This document shows positions 27,299 through 34,605 of a stretch of 64,000 nt of DNA, in pieces (position 1 is the stretch's first letter; every line of letters starts with the position of its first letter). The notes below the pieces were generated by a model. It was not told the DNA's origin. It made no database searches and saw only the letters and a program-made list of their open reading frames with translations. Position numbers and translations under genes: made by a program. Origin of the DNA: Neiella litorisoli. GTDB lineage: Bacteria; Pseudomonadota; Gammaproteobacteria; Enterobacterales; Neiellaceae. The stretch covers positions 62,001 through 126,000 of the forward strand of contig NZ_JACXAF010000014.1 in the NCBI RefSeq assembly GCF_014773395.1. Reading direction: 5' to 3'.

Positions 27299-27301
27299 TA
27301 C

Positions 27302-28045
27302 ATGAGTCAACTTGAATCAGTGTTCGGCATCCATGCCGTGCGCGCAATTTTAGATGCAGCACCGCTGCGTGTGGTCGAACTATGGTGTCTCAAAGGGCGT
27401 GATGATGACGCCTTTCAGGCCATGGTTGGACTAGCTCGTCAGCATGGTGTCAGCATTCAATTCGTTCCTCGAAAAACCTTGGATGATCGCGCTAAAGGTG
27501 AAAATCACCAAGGGGTACTGGCCCGCATTAAGCCCGCCAAGATCGCCAATGAATCCGATCTTGACGCCATTTTGGCGGCCAATGATCAGCCGCTGCTATT
27601 GCTACTTGATGGTGTTACCGATCCCCACAACTTAGGCGCTTGTCTGCGAACGGCCGATGCCGCTGGTGTTGATGCGGTCATCGTGCCGAAAGATAAATCT
27701 GCGAGTTTGAATCCAACGGTGAGAAAAGTGGCCTGTGGTGCGGCAGAAACCGTACCTTTAGTACAGGTCACAAATTTGGCCCGCACCATGCGCTTCTTGC
27801 AGGAGCAAGGCGTGTGGTTGGTGGGCACTGCAGGGGAAGCGGAGCAAAGCCTGTTTGATTGCAAGCTGCGCGGACCAATGGGCTTGGTTATGGGAGCTGA
27901 GGGCAAGGGCATGCGCCGACTGACCCGAGAAAACTGTGACGAGTTGGTGAAGCTGCCAATGGCCGGAGCAGTGAGTAGTTTAAATGTGTCGGTGGCTACC
28001 GGCATTTGTTTGTATGAAGTCGTGCGTCAACGGCTAGGAGCATAA
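27302..28045 (+). CDS. rlmB: 23S rRNA (guanosine(2251)-2'-O)-methyltransferase
   Basis: This 247-residue SPOUT methyltransferase modifies G2251 in the ribosomal P-loop. The N-terminal substrate-binding domain ([11 protein letters not shown]) is followed by the knot: [40 protein letters not shown] and the final [20 protein letters not shown], all SpoU-family motifs. It starts 3 bp after rnr and ends 2 bp before the DUF2750 gene, so all three are probably one transcript. Confidence 0.96.
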   Translation: MSQLESVFGIHAVRAILDAAPLRVVELWCLKGRDDDAFQAMVGLARQHGVSIQFVPRKTLDDRAKGENHQGVLARIKPAKIANESDLDAILAANDQPLLLLLDGVTDPHNLGACLRTADAAGVDAVIVPKDKSASLNPTVRKVACGAAETVPLVQVTNLARTMRFLQEQGVWLVGTAGEAEQSLFDCKLRGPMGLVMGAEGKGMRRLTRENCDELVKLPMAGAVSSLNVSVATGICLYEVVRQRLGA

Positions 28046-28047
28046 GC

Positions 28048-28443
28048 ATGAGTGAATACTCAGAACAACAAATTACAGAATGGGGACAACAAAACGAAGA
28101 GCAGCGTTTTGATTTGTTCCTTGGATTAGCCGTTAAGCACAAACAAGTTTGGGCTCTCTCCGATGAGCAAGGTTGTTTGATCGTTGACAGTGACGGCGAG
28201 CAATTGTTGCCGGTATGGCCGCTGGAAGTCTTTGCTAAGGCTGCTTCCGTTGAAGAATGGCAGGGCTTGGAGCCACTTGCTATTTCGCTCGACGACTGGG
28301 AGCAAAAGTGGCTGCCGGGAATGGAAAACGATGTGATTGATGTCGCTGTGTTCCCTGATCTGGAAGGCAATAGTGAAGTGATTGCTGCCGAAGAGTTGGC
28401 GGTTCATCTGAAGCTACAAAAGAAAAAAGCACCCATTGTTTGA
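28048..28443 (+). CDS. DUF2750 family protein
   Basis: This 131-residue cytoplasmic protein has the DUF2750 hallmarks RFDLFLGLAVKHKQVWALSD, LPVWPLEVFAKAAS and LDDWEQKWLPGMENDVIDVA, followed by a VFPDLEG strand. The family is common in Shewanella and Vibrio relatives and has no established function. TAGGAG precedes the ATG. Last gene of the rnr-rlmB transcript, followed directly by two stem-loops. Confidence 0.9.
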   Translation: MSEYSEQQITEWGQQNEEQRFDLFLGLAVKHKQVWALSDEQGCLIVDSDGEQLLPVWPLEVFAKAASVEEWQGLEPLAISLDDWEQKWLPGMENDVIDVAVFPDLEGNSEVIAAEELAVHLKLQKKKAPIV

Positions 28444-28487
28444 GTGCTTTCGCCACGTTTGAAAAACCGCCTGACGGCGGTTTTTTT
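28426..28487. terminator. Tandem stem-loops, bidirectional terminator
   Basis: Hairpin 1 is AAAGCAC (28426-28432) with GTGCTTT (28444-28450), overlapping the end of the DUF2750 gene. Hairpin 2 is AACCGCC (28465-28471) with GGCGGTT (28476-28482) around TGAC, flanked by an A-run on the left and a T-run on the right, so it can end transcripts from both sides. The converging minus-strand gene ends at 28486, inside the T-run. Confidence 0.88.
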
Positions 28488-29394
28488 ATGCCGCTGGCAG
28501 AGCAATATGCGCTCGGCCGTACTTTACGTCCAAGGTTAAGACGAAGTGTTTGAGTACGTCATAGCCGATGATGCCTTGAACTTTTCTACTGCGCCCTAAT
28601 CGGTCCATGGTACCGTTTGGACGCATTAAATTGATTTTGCTTCCCTTGCTCGGTACCAATGTTGGTACGTCCGAAAGTTCAAACGGCCCAAACTGTATGC
28701 TCGGTAAAACAAACTCTTGCATCACTGATGTTTTATTTACGCCAGAGTACTCAACATCCGACAGCTCAAATCGATCGAGCCAGTCATTGTGTTCAGCAAT
28801 TCCTCGTTTAATGATGACGCCACCATTATTACCGGTATCGAGTAACAGCCAAGCGTCTTCTTCGTTATTCATTGACACTTTAACGATAGGAAGTTTAGAG
28901 CCCTTGTTCGAACGGGTGTCTAGGTTGGCGACTGACTTGAGATCAACGTGCTCTCGGGTCATTAGTCTCATTCGACTATTTGGATAGTCGAATTGCACGA
29001 TAAAGCGCTCTAAAAAGGAGTGACCCAGTATGATTTGGTTTTCTGGAGGCCCGATGCTCAGTAGTGCTAACTGATCAAGCTCTGCATCCGTTGAAAACAC
29101 ATGAGCTTGAATATTGTTAACCAATGACGTGCGCTGCTCGCCAAAGGCGCCATCCATAATTATGGGCATACCTTTGTCGACCTCTAGATCGTATTTAGTT
29201 ATGAATGCGCGATTAATCGCATTGGTGTTGGCGCCAGAGTCAATAATGGCGTAGCCGTCGATACCGGCAATTTTGCATGGCAAGCGAATATGGCCACTGT
29301 CGCGGCTGAACTCGATCCATTCGGTAATGGCGGCGGTTGATGACAGACTAACGAAGGCTAAACCAAGGGCGAGTATATTGCGGAGGTATTTCAT
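28486..29394 (-). CDS. Retropepsin-like aspartic protease, exported
   Basis: This 302-residue protein has an N-terminal signal segment (NILALGLAFVSLSSTAAI). It contains two aspartyl-protease half-domains: GYAIIDSGANTNAIN (Asp-Ser-Gly, about residue 51) and WLLLDTGNNGGVIIKRG (Asp-Thr-Gly, about 184), each followed by the hydrophobic strand and the ILGHSFLERFIVQFD or IIGYDVLKHFVLTLD flap-type motifs. So both catalytic aspartates of a pepsin-like pair are on one chain. Substrate unknown; periplasmic or surface proteolysis is likely. It faces the rnr transcript tail to tail. Confidence 0.82.
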   Translation of the reverse strand: MKYLRNILALGLAFVSLSSTAAITEWIEFSRDSGHIRLPCKIAGIDGYAIIDSGANTNAINRAFITKYDLEVDKGMPIIMDGAFGEQRTSLVNNIQAHVFSTDAELDQLALLSIGPPENQIILGHSFLERFIVQFDYPNSRMRLMTREHVDLKSVANLDTRSNKGSKLPIVKVSMNNEEDAWLLLDTGNNGGVIIKRGIAEHNDWLDRFELSDVEYSGVNKTSVMQEFVLPSIQFGPFELSDVPTLVPSKGSKINLMRPNGTMDRLGRSRKVQGIIGYDVLKHFVLTLDVKYGRAHIALPAA

Positions 29395-29485
29395 CGCATG
29401 AATTCCTGTTCATATTGGTGAACATCATCCGTGATGCGTCGTTTCGAATTCTAGGAGGTGACGTTGGCGTCGTCCAGTGTTGCTT

Positions 29486-30742
29486 TTATAGTTCGTGACT
29501 GCGATAGGGTTGAATATGGGCGTTGCGAAGCAAGATTGTCGATGACTGACGCGGCTCAGCCTTGGGCCGATGATCAGCCAGCAGTTGCATCGCATTGGGC
29601 TTAGTCATCATTTCCCAGAAATGAGTGGTGACAAAATTAATGGCGTGGGATTCCGCATTGAGCAATACCACCACACCAATGTCGAGCTGCGGCGCGTAAG
29701 CCAGATCGGCGCGAAAACCGGCAACCCAACCACCGTGGTACACCAAATCAGTGCCAGCAAAATCGTACAGTCGCCAGCCGAGTCCATACTCAGCGCGTTT
29801 GAGATATTTGCGCCATTGACGTCGTTTTAAATCGCGCCGAGTGGTGACATTGGCCTGTTGCATGTCGGCTAGTACCGCTGGCGCTAATACGTCTGGCTTA
29901 TGGCCTAATTGCGCGATTAACCATTTGCTCATGTCATTGATGCTGGCATTGACACCGGCTGCGGCGGGAAAGTTGTAGTAGTCACGCTTGGGCTTTTTCG
30001 GGTACCAGCCGCGCTTTAATTTCAGGTGGCCAGTTGCATGGTTGGGATTGCTAATAAATGCATCGCGGCCGAGGCTGGCGTTTTTCATCCCCAACGGCGC
30101 GAAAATTTCCTGCTGCATCAGTGCTTCATAGGAAAGAGGGTTGGTTTGCTCAATCACTTGCTCGATCATGCTATAGAGCACGTTCTGGTAGCCATAACAC
30201 TGGCCGGGCTTACACAGCGGTTTGAGTTTTTTAAATTGCGGCAATATTTTTGGCAGTGACTGACCCGCTTCAATCAAGTTGTCATAAGCATTGGGCACCA
30301 AGCCACTGGTGTGGCTCAGTAAATTTCGGACTTGCAACTTCTCAGCATGGCCGGTCGTTTTAAATTGCAGCTCCGGCACATAGTTGAGTACAGGATCGGA
30401 CCAACTAAATGCACCGGCGTGTTCCTGCTTGGCGGCCAAGGTGGCAGCAAATGTTTTTGACACCGAAGCAAGGCGAAAGGTGGTGTGAATATCAATTGGC
30501 GCCGAGCTGCGTTGTTTTCGAACGCCATATGGCCGCAGGCGAAGCACCTGATCGCCATAAACGATGGCGTAAGCGCCGCCGGGCACTTTGTGTTTTTTCA
30601 TCTGAGCCAGAAAGTAGTCGTCGAACTGTTGCAATAGCTGATCCACGGATTCAGCTTTTTTGCTCGCAGCAACAGCGGCTACAGGCACTGCCAGTAGCAA
30701 CAATAGCAACAATGATCGAACCATTCGACTAAGCAACATCAT
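29486..30742 (-). CDS. Serine hydrolase of the beta-lactamase (class C/PBP4-like) family
   Basis: This 418-residue exported enzyme is read from ATG 30742; the frame is open to GTG 30757, and ATG 30739 or 30724 are possible. The signal peptide (SLLLLLLLAVPVAAVAAS) leads to KVPGGAYAIVYGDQVL. The catalytic SxxK is SVSK in FRLASVSKTFAA, the YxN box is YQN in YGYQNVLYS, and the third motif is HGG in VYHGGWVAGFRA in place of KTG, as is usual in esterase or peptidase members. Resistance to beta-lactams should not be assumed; cell-wall or ester hydrolysis is more likely. No obvious partner gene. Confidence 0.85.
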   Translation of the reverse strand: MMLLSRMVRSLLLLLLLAVPVAAVAASKKAESVDQLLQQFDDYFLAQMKKHKVPGGAYAIVYGDQVLRLRPYGVRKQRSSAPIDIHTTFRLASVSKTFAATLAAKQEHAGAFSWSDPVLNYVPELQFKTTGHAEKLQVRNLLSHTSGLVPNAYDNLIEAGQSLPKILPQFKKLKPLCKPGQCYGYQNVLYSMIEQVIEQTNPLSYEALMQQEIFAPLGMKNASLGRDAFISNPNHATGHLKLKRGWYPKKPKRDYYNFPAAAGVNASINDMSKWLIAQLGHKPDVLAPAVLADMQQANVTTRRDLKRRQWRKYLKRAEYGLGWRLYDFAGTDLVYHGGWVAGFRADLAYAPQLDIGVVVLLNAESHAINFVTTHFWEMMTKPNAMQLLADHRPKAEPRQSSTILLRNAHIQPYRSHEL

Positions 30743-30829
30743 TAAGACGAATAACACCTTCTGAAAAAAGTCGCGCTAGGTTAACAAATTTGAATCAAAT
30801 TCGGGAGTTGCAATATTCCATCACAGCTG

Positions 30830-30858
30830 TTGCGGTCGCTGCTTGCTTTCTGTACACT
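30830..30858 (+). promoter_or_regulatory. Promoter and leader of the rpsF operon
   Basis: TTGCGG (30830-30835), a 17-bp spacer and TACACT (30853-30858) form a sigma-70 promoter. The leader of about 87 nt to rpsF contains short complementary blocks and CCGTAAGGAG before the start, where many bacteria have an S6:S18-binding autoregulatory RNA. I could not fold it reliably and do not claim the motif. Confidence 0.65.
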
Positions 30859-30951
30859 ACGCGCCCTTAAATCAGTCAAACTAACTTTAGTTCCTTGCTT
30901 CTATGTGGTGTGACTGAGCCTAACGAAGCTAATAATCCGTAAGGAGCAAAC

Positions 30952-31365
30952 ATGCGTCATTACGAAATCGTATTTATGGTTCATCCAGATCAGAGCGAAC
31001 AGGTTCCTGGTATGGTTGAGCGTTACACCGGCCTTATCGAAGCCGATGGTGGTAAAGTTCACCGTCTGGAAGACTGGGGCCGCCGTCAACTGGCTTACCC
31101 AATCAACAAGCTGCACAAAGCTCACTACGTGTTGCTGAACGTTGAAGCTAACCAAGCTGTAATCGATGAGTTGGAAACTACTTTCCGCTACAACGATGCT
31201 GTGATCCGTAATGTGATCATGCGTACTAAAGATGCTGTAACTGAGCCTTCGCCAATGGCGAAAGCAAAAGAAGAGCGTGCCTCTCGTGAAGAGCGTGCTC
31301 CTCGTGAAGAGCGTCCTGCCAAAACTGAAGAAGCACCGGCTGCAGAAGCTAGCGCAGAAGAGTAA
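30952..31365 (+). CDS. rpsF: 30S ribosomal protein S6
   Basis: This 137-residue protein starts [20 protein letters not shown], with [16 protein letters not shown] in the S6 core that binds S18 and 16S rRNA. The C-terminal 35 residues are an acidic/basic repeat ([20 protein letters not shown]), longer than the glutamate tail of E. coli S6 and of low complexity. TAAGGAG precedes the start. The stop overlaps the priB start by one base. Confidence 0.98.
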   Translation: MRHYEIVFMVHPDQSEQVPGMVERYTGLIEADGGKVHRLEDWGRRQLAYPINKLHKAHYVLLNVEANQAVIDELETTFRYNDAVIRNVIMRTKDAVTEPSPMAKAKEERASREERAPREERPAKTEEAPAAEASAEE

Positions 31366-31673
31366 TGGCCGATAACTGGCTGGTGTTGAGCGGCGTTATT
31401 AGCCGAGCACCGCAGCACAGTGTAAGCCCCGCAGGGATTCAACATTGCCACTTCTCGCTCGACCATGAGTCGGAGCAACAAGAAGCCAACAGACCGCGCC
31501 GAGCGTGGTGTCGGATTCAAGTGGTGGCAAGTGGTGAAGAACTGCAGACGCAAACAGCGTCTTTGACAACGGCAATGCAAGTAAGAGTAAGCGGCTTTTT
31601 AAGCCAGCAAAAAACCACCAACGGCTTAACGCGCTTGGTGTTGCATGCCAGAAGCATTGAACAGATTAACTAG
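31365..31673 (+). CDS. priB: Primosomal replication protein N
   Basis: This 102-residue OB-fold protein works in PriA-PriB-DnaT replication restart and binds single-stranded DNA. The segment [20 protein letters not shown], then [15 protein letters not shown] and [15 protein letters not shown], matches PriB, and the position between rpsF and rpsR is the classical location. It ends 11 bp before rpsR. Confidence 0.95.
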   Translation: MADNWLVLSGVISRAPQHSVSPAGIQHCHFSLDHESEQQEANRPRRAWCRIQVVASGEELQTQTASLTTAMQVRVSGFLSQQKTTNGLTRLVLHARSIEQIN

Positions 31674-31684
31674 GAGATAGCCTC

Positions 31685-31912
31685 ATGGCTCGTTTTTTCC
31701 GTCGTCGTAAATTTTGCCGCTTCACAGCGGATGGCGTAACCGAGATCGATTACAAAGATATTGCTACTTTGAAAAGCTACATCACTGAAAGTGGCAAAAT
31801 CGTACCAAGCCGTATCACTGGTACCAGTGCTAAGTATCAGCGTCAGCTGGCTCGTGCTATCAAGCGCGCTCGCTACCTGGCTCTGTTGCCATACACTGAT
31901 GGCCACAAGTAA
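31685..31912 (+). CDS. rpsR: 30S ribosomal protein S18
   Basis: This 75-residue protein ([20 protein letters not shown], then [20 protein letters not shown] and [22 protein letters not shown]) is typical full-length S18, which pairs with S6 on the small-subunit platform. Good ribosome-binding sequence TAGGAG upstream; 25 bp before rplI. Confidence 0.98.
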   Translation: MARFFRRRKFCRFTADGVTEIDYKDIATLKSYITESGKIVPSRITGTSAKYQRQLARAIKRARYLALLPYTDGHK

Positions 31913-31937
31913 GCCCTGCTAATTAGGAGAGATTAAA

Positions 31938-32390
31938 ATGCAAGTTATCCTACTTGATAAAATCGCTAACCTGGGCAGCCTGGGTGATGAAGTAACCGTT
32001 AAAGCTGGTTACGCTCGTAACTTCCTGCTGCCTCAAGGCAAAGCAGTAGTTGCTAACAAAGAAAACGTTGCTTTGTTTGAAACGCGTCGTGCAGAACTGG
32101 AAGCAAAACTGGCTGACGAGCTAGCTGCTGCCGAAGCACGCGCTGCCAAACTGGCAGAGCTGGAAAGCGTTGTGATCACCTCTAAAGCTGGTGATGAAGG
32201 CAAGCTGTTCGGTTCTATCGGTACTCGTGACCTGGCCGACGCCATCACCGCTGCAGGTGTTGAAGTTGCTAAGTCTGAAGTGCGTTTGCCTTTGGGCACA
32301 TTGCGTAACCTGGGTGAGTACGACATCGACGTACAAGTTCACTCAGACGTTACAGCAACTGTTAAAGTTGTGATTGAAGCTGAAGAGTAA
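31938..32390 (+). CDS. rplI: 50S ribosomal protein L9
   Basis: This 150-residue protein ([37 protein letters not shown]) has the N-terminal RNA-binding domain, the long Ala/Glu-rich connecting helix (about 40-75) and the C-terminal domain ([20 protein letters not shown]), normal for L9. Last gene of the ribosomal operon, followed by a terminator. Confidence 0.98.
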   Translation: MQVILLDKIANLGSLGDEVTVKAGYARNFLLPQGKAVVANKENVALFETRRAELEAKLADELAAAEARAAKLAELESVVITSKAGDEGKLFGSIGTRDLADAITAAGVEVAKSEVRLPLGTLRNLGEYDIDVQVHSDVTATVKVVIEAEE

Positions 32391-32431
32391 TCTTCTGCTT
32401 CGCTCCTTCACTGGATCTCGAGCGTAAAGAA

Positions 32432-32457
32432 AACACCGCCACATGGCGGTGTTTTTT
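32432..32457. terminator. Rho-independent terminator after rplI
   Basis: AACACCGCC (32432-32440) and GGCGGTGTT (32445-32453) form a 9-bp stem with an ACAT loop, with a T-run to the right and an A-rich stretch to the left, so it may also serve the converging minus-strand GST gene. Confidence 0.9.
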
Positions 32458-32493
32458 ATGTCCAAGGATGGACGGTATGCCGCGGGCATGTTA

Positions 32494-33114
32494 TTACACT
32501 TTGTGATAGGACGCAGCCTGAAACTCGGGCAGCTGTTCGACGGTGGCTGAATAGCGCGACAGCAAAGGAAATTGCTCAGGGTCGATGACACCTGGAATCA
32601 TGTGCTGGGTGAAATACCAAGCGCAGGCCACGGTGATACCCGTTTGCCGAATATCATCGCTGCGTTTCGCTAAATTACTTTTCGATAGCTCTTGTTCTAG
32701 CAGCTGATAGCAGTGCTGTAATTGCCCTTGCACCCGTTCAATCCAAGGTTGATGTTGTTTGTCCTCTGGCCGAAGTTGCTGTTCGTAAACCAATTGAACG
32801 CTTTTCTCACATGCAGTGAGGGCCAGACCAACGATATGCAGTGCCAGTTGATATTCTGAAATGCCATGGGGCATTAAGCTTCTACTGTTGCCCGCAATGG
32901 CTTCTAAATAGTTCAAAATGAGATTAGAGTCGGTCAGCAGGCGGCCATTGTTACAGATCAGCGTGGGCGCTTTGACCGTAGGGCTAATGCGTTGAAATTC
33001 CTCAAAATCACGAAATACTGACAGCGACTGATGTTCGAATTCAATGTTCAATAATTGCATTGAAATAGCGACCCGCCTGACATATGGCGAATCGAGCATA
33101 CCAATGAGTTTCAT
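32494..33114 (-). CDS. Glutathione S-transferase family protein
   Basis: This 206-residue cytoplasmic protein has the thioredoxin-like N-terminal domain with MKLIGMLDSPYVRRVAISMQ (Ser9 in the usual catalytic Ser/Cys region) and the conserved VKAPTLICNNGRLLTDSNLI, where Asp-Ser is the glutathione-binding SNAIL/TRAIL-like turn. The helical C-terminal domain follows (about 85-206). Substrate unknown. It converges on the ribosomal operon. Confidence 0.9.
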   Translation of the reverse strand: MKLIGMLDSPYVRRVAISMQLLNIEFEHQSLSVFRDFEEFQRISPTVKAPTLICNNGRLLTDSNLILNYLEAIAGNSRSLMPHGISEYQLALHIVGLALTACEKSVQLVYEQQLRPEDKQHQPWIERVQGQLQHCYQLLEQELSKSNLAKRSDDIRQTGITVACAWYFTQHMIPGVIDPEQFPLLSRYSATVEQLPEFQAASYHKV

Positions 33115-33179
33115 GTGTTACTCCATTCTTTAAAAAGCGGTATCTATCTGACTAATCGCCGATGAATCAGTAATGTCCA

Positions 33180-33983
33180 TTAACTTGTTTGTGGTGCCGC
33201 CGGTTTCATGACCTTGGCAAACATGGCGAGTAGCGCCTGATGATAGGCCTCGTGTTTGATATTTCCGATCAACGGTGCTAATTCGTCGCCAACAGGGGTA
33301 AAACGGTAGTAGCGCAGTTTCAATTTGTCTACTGCTGGGGTGAAGCGGTGAAGCTCGCCGGTTAGCCGGATCTGGTATTCCTGCTTGGGTGCCAACGGGC
33401 TGGTTTCCAGATCGCTACTAAACAGCAAGCCATGTTCCATCAACCAAAGGATACTTGAGTAAGGCAAGCCGAATTGATTCAAGCTCAATGACTCCGAGCG
33501 ATTGTCGGAAAAGAATCCCCATGTTTCATAGTGGTAGCCAAAAATAATTTTGCAGGAGCGATCGCCCGGTGTGCGGCTATGCAGCGCAACGGCCTGCTGA
33601 AATAGCTGGGCGTCTTTGCGGGTCATCTCGCTTAATGTTTGCAGACTGCGGATGCTAAAACTGCCGGCATGACAGGACTCTTTGGCAAAGATGCTGGCCC
33701 ACAATGCTTGCATGTCACTATTGGAGCTTTTTTCCGCCAACGATAAAAAACAGTCGAGCCAGTCGGCATCTAGCGGGTGATCGGTGGCCGCCTTTTCAAT
33801 CAGACGCAAGCCCTTAGCTAATATCGCCTCTAGATTTTTTTGGTATTGCAACTGACGCTGCTGAAGACGCGTATCGAGCCGTTTTTCCAGCGTTGTTCCG
33901 GTGACAGATAACGTCACTCCAGCTTGTTGCAAGGCGGCTTTGGCACCAGCAATTGCACTGTTTTTTTGTTGTTCTGAAGCCAT
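33180..33983 (-). CDS. TIGR03899-like protein of unknown function
   Basis: This 267-residue soluble protein has a coiled, basic N-terminal helix (LEKRLDTRLQQRQLQYQKNL). The middle contains LDADWLDCFLSLAEKSSNSD followed by MQALWASIFAKES and FSIRSLQTLSEMTRKDAQLF, a pattern I associate with the TIGR03899 family of Shewanella and Vibrio relatives and with DUF2806-like proteins. The role is unknown. It is transcribed divergently from the gene at 34196, with a long palindromic element (34074-34123) in the shared upstream region. Confidence 0.6.
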   Translation of the reverse strand: MASEQQKNSAIAGAKAALQQAGVTLSVTGTTLEKRLDTRLQQRQLQYQKNLEAILAKGLRLIEKAATDHPLDADWLDCFLSLAEKSSNSDMQALWASIFAKESCHAGSFSIRSLQTLSEMTRKDAQLFQQAVALHSRTPGDRSCKIIFGYHYETWGFFSDNRSESLSLNQFGLPYSSILWLMEHGLLFSSDLETSPLAPKQEYQIRLTGELHRFTPAVDKLKLRYYRFTPVGDELAPLIGNIKHEAYHQALLAMFAKVMKPAAPQTS

Positions 33984-34073
33984 GCTGTTCCCTTGCTGCT
34001 CAATCGCATCTCAGCATGACGAATGATTGCTAAGGGCGCAAGTGGTGAGGTGGTAAGTTGGTATGATTGTCAA

Positions 34074-34123
34074 ACCAAAGAACACTTTTTATCAACAGGC
34101 TCTAGAGCCTGTTGATCTTTGGT
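34074..34123. repeat. Extended palindrome in divergent promoter region
   Basis: A 26-bp perfect palindrome covers 34091-34116, with CTAG at its centre and ATCAACAGGCTCT as its left arm. Outside it, ACCAAAG (34074-34080) and CTTTGGT (34117-34123) are also exact complements, with 10 extra bases (AACACTTTTT) on the left arm only. There is no T-run on the right-hand side. It could be a large dimeric operator, a cruciform, or a fragment of a mobile element end; its position between two divergent genes argues against an ordinary terminator. Confidence 0.75.
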
Positions 34124-34195
34124 GTATGAATTTTGTTCGTTCAAAATGCTCTAGAATAAAGTATCTGAACTTATCAAAACTCCGAAGGTGTCTCG

Positions 34196-34510
34196 ATGCG
34201 TAGTCTGTTATTGATCAGTTGCCTGCTATTTTGCGCCGCTGCCGTAGCTGGCAAAATTGTGGTCAGAAAAAGTTCGGATCCCGAGTTTGATGTCTGGGCG
34301 TTAAAGCAGGAATTAATCGAACAAAACGCCTGGAACGAAGCATTACGCCAGCAGCAAATACTCAACTGGGTTTACTCAATTCCGCCCGGCTGCCTGTTGT
34401 ATCGCACGCCGTATCATTATTACGCCTGTAACAATCAATATTGGCGACCGTATGCCCACCAAGGGCAACAGCTCTACATCGAAATAGACCCGCCCAAGCA
34501 GCGTCCATAG
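34196..34510 (+). CDS. Small secreted protein of unknown function
   Basis: This 104-residue protein has a clear signal peptide ([19 protein letters not shown]). The mature part is rich in Trp, Tyr and Pro ([20 protein letters not shown], then [14 protein letters not shown]) and contains two cysteines that could form a disulfide. No family recognised. It sits 95 bp upstream of the giant sensor kinase in the same direction; a shared transcript with a periplasmic partner role is possible but not shown. Confidence 0.6.
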   Translation: MRSLLLISCLLFCAAAVAGKIVVRKSSDPEFDVWALKQELIEQNAWNEALRQQQILNWVYSIPPGCLLYRTPYHYYACNNQYWRPYAHQGQQLYIEIDPPKQRP

Positions 34511-34605
34511 CGACTAATTCATCTTTCTTTTCGGTTAGTTACAGGAAAAATTTGCAGTTATTGCCTACCCTGTTGGGAGTAGGTTTTCACAGGACTGTGT
34601 CTTAC

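Noticed and set aside
30859-30951. S6:S18-binding leader RNA before rpsF
   Set aside because: The location is right and short complementary blocks exist, but I could not fold a structure matching the known motif by eye, so it is not listed as a feature.
34441-34605. N-terminal extension of the hybrid kinase to 34441
   Set aside because: These codons overlap the secreted-protein gene at 34196-34510 and would add a basic, low-complexity stretch before the membrane helix. ATG 34606 fits the topology.
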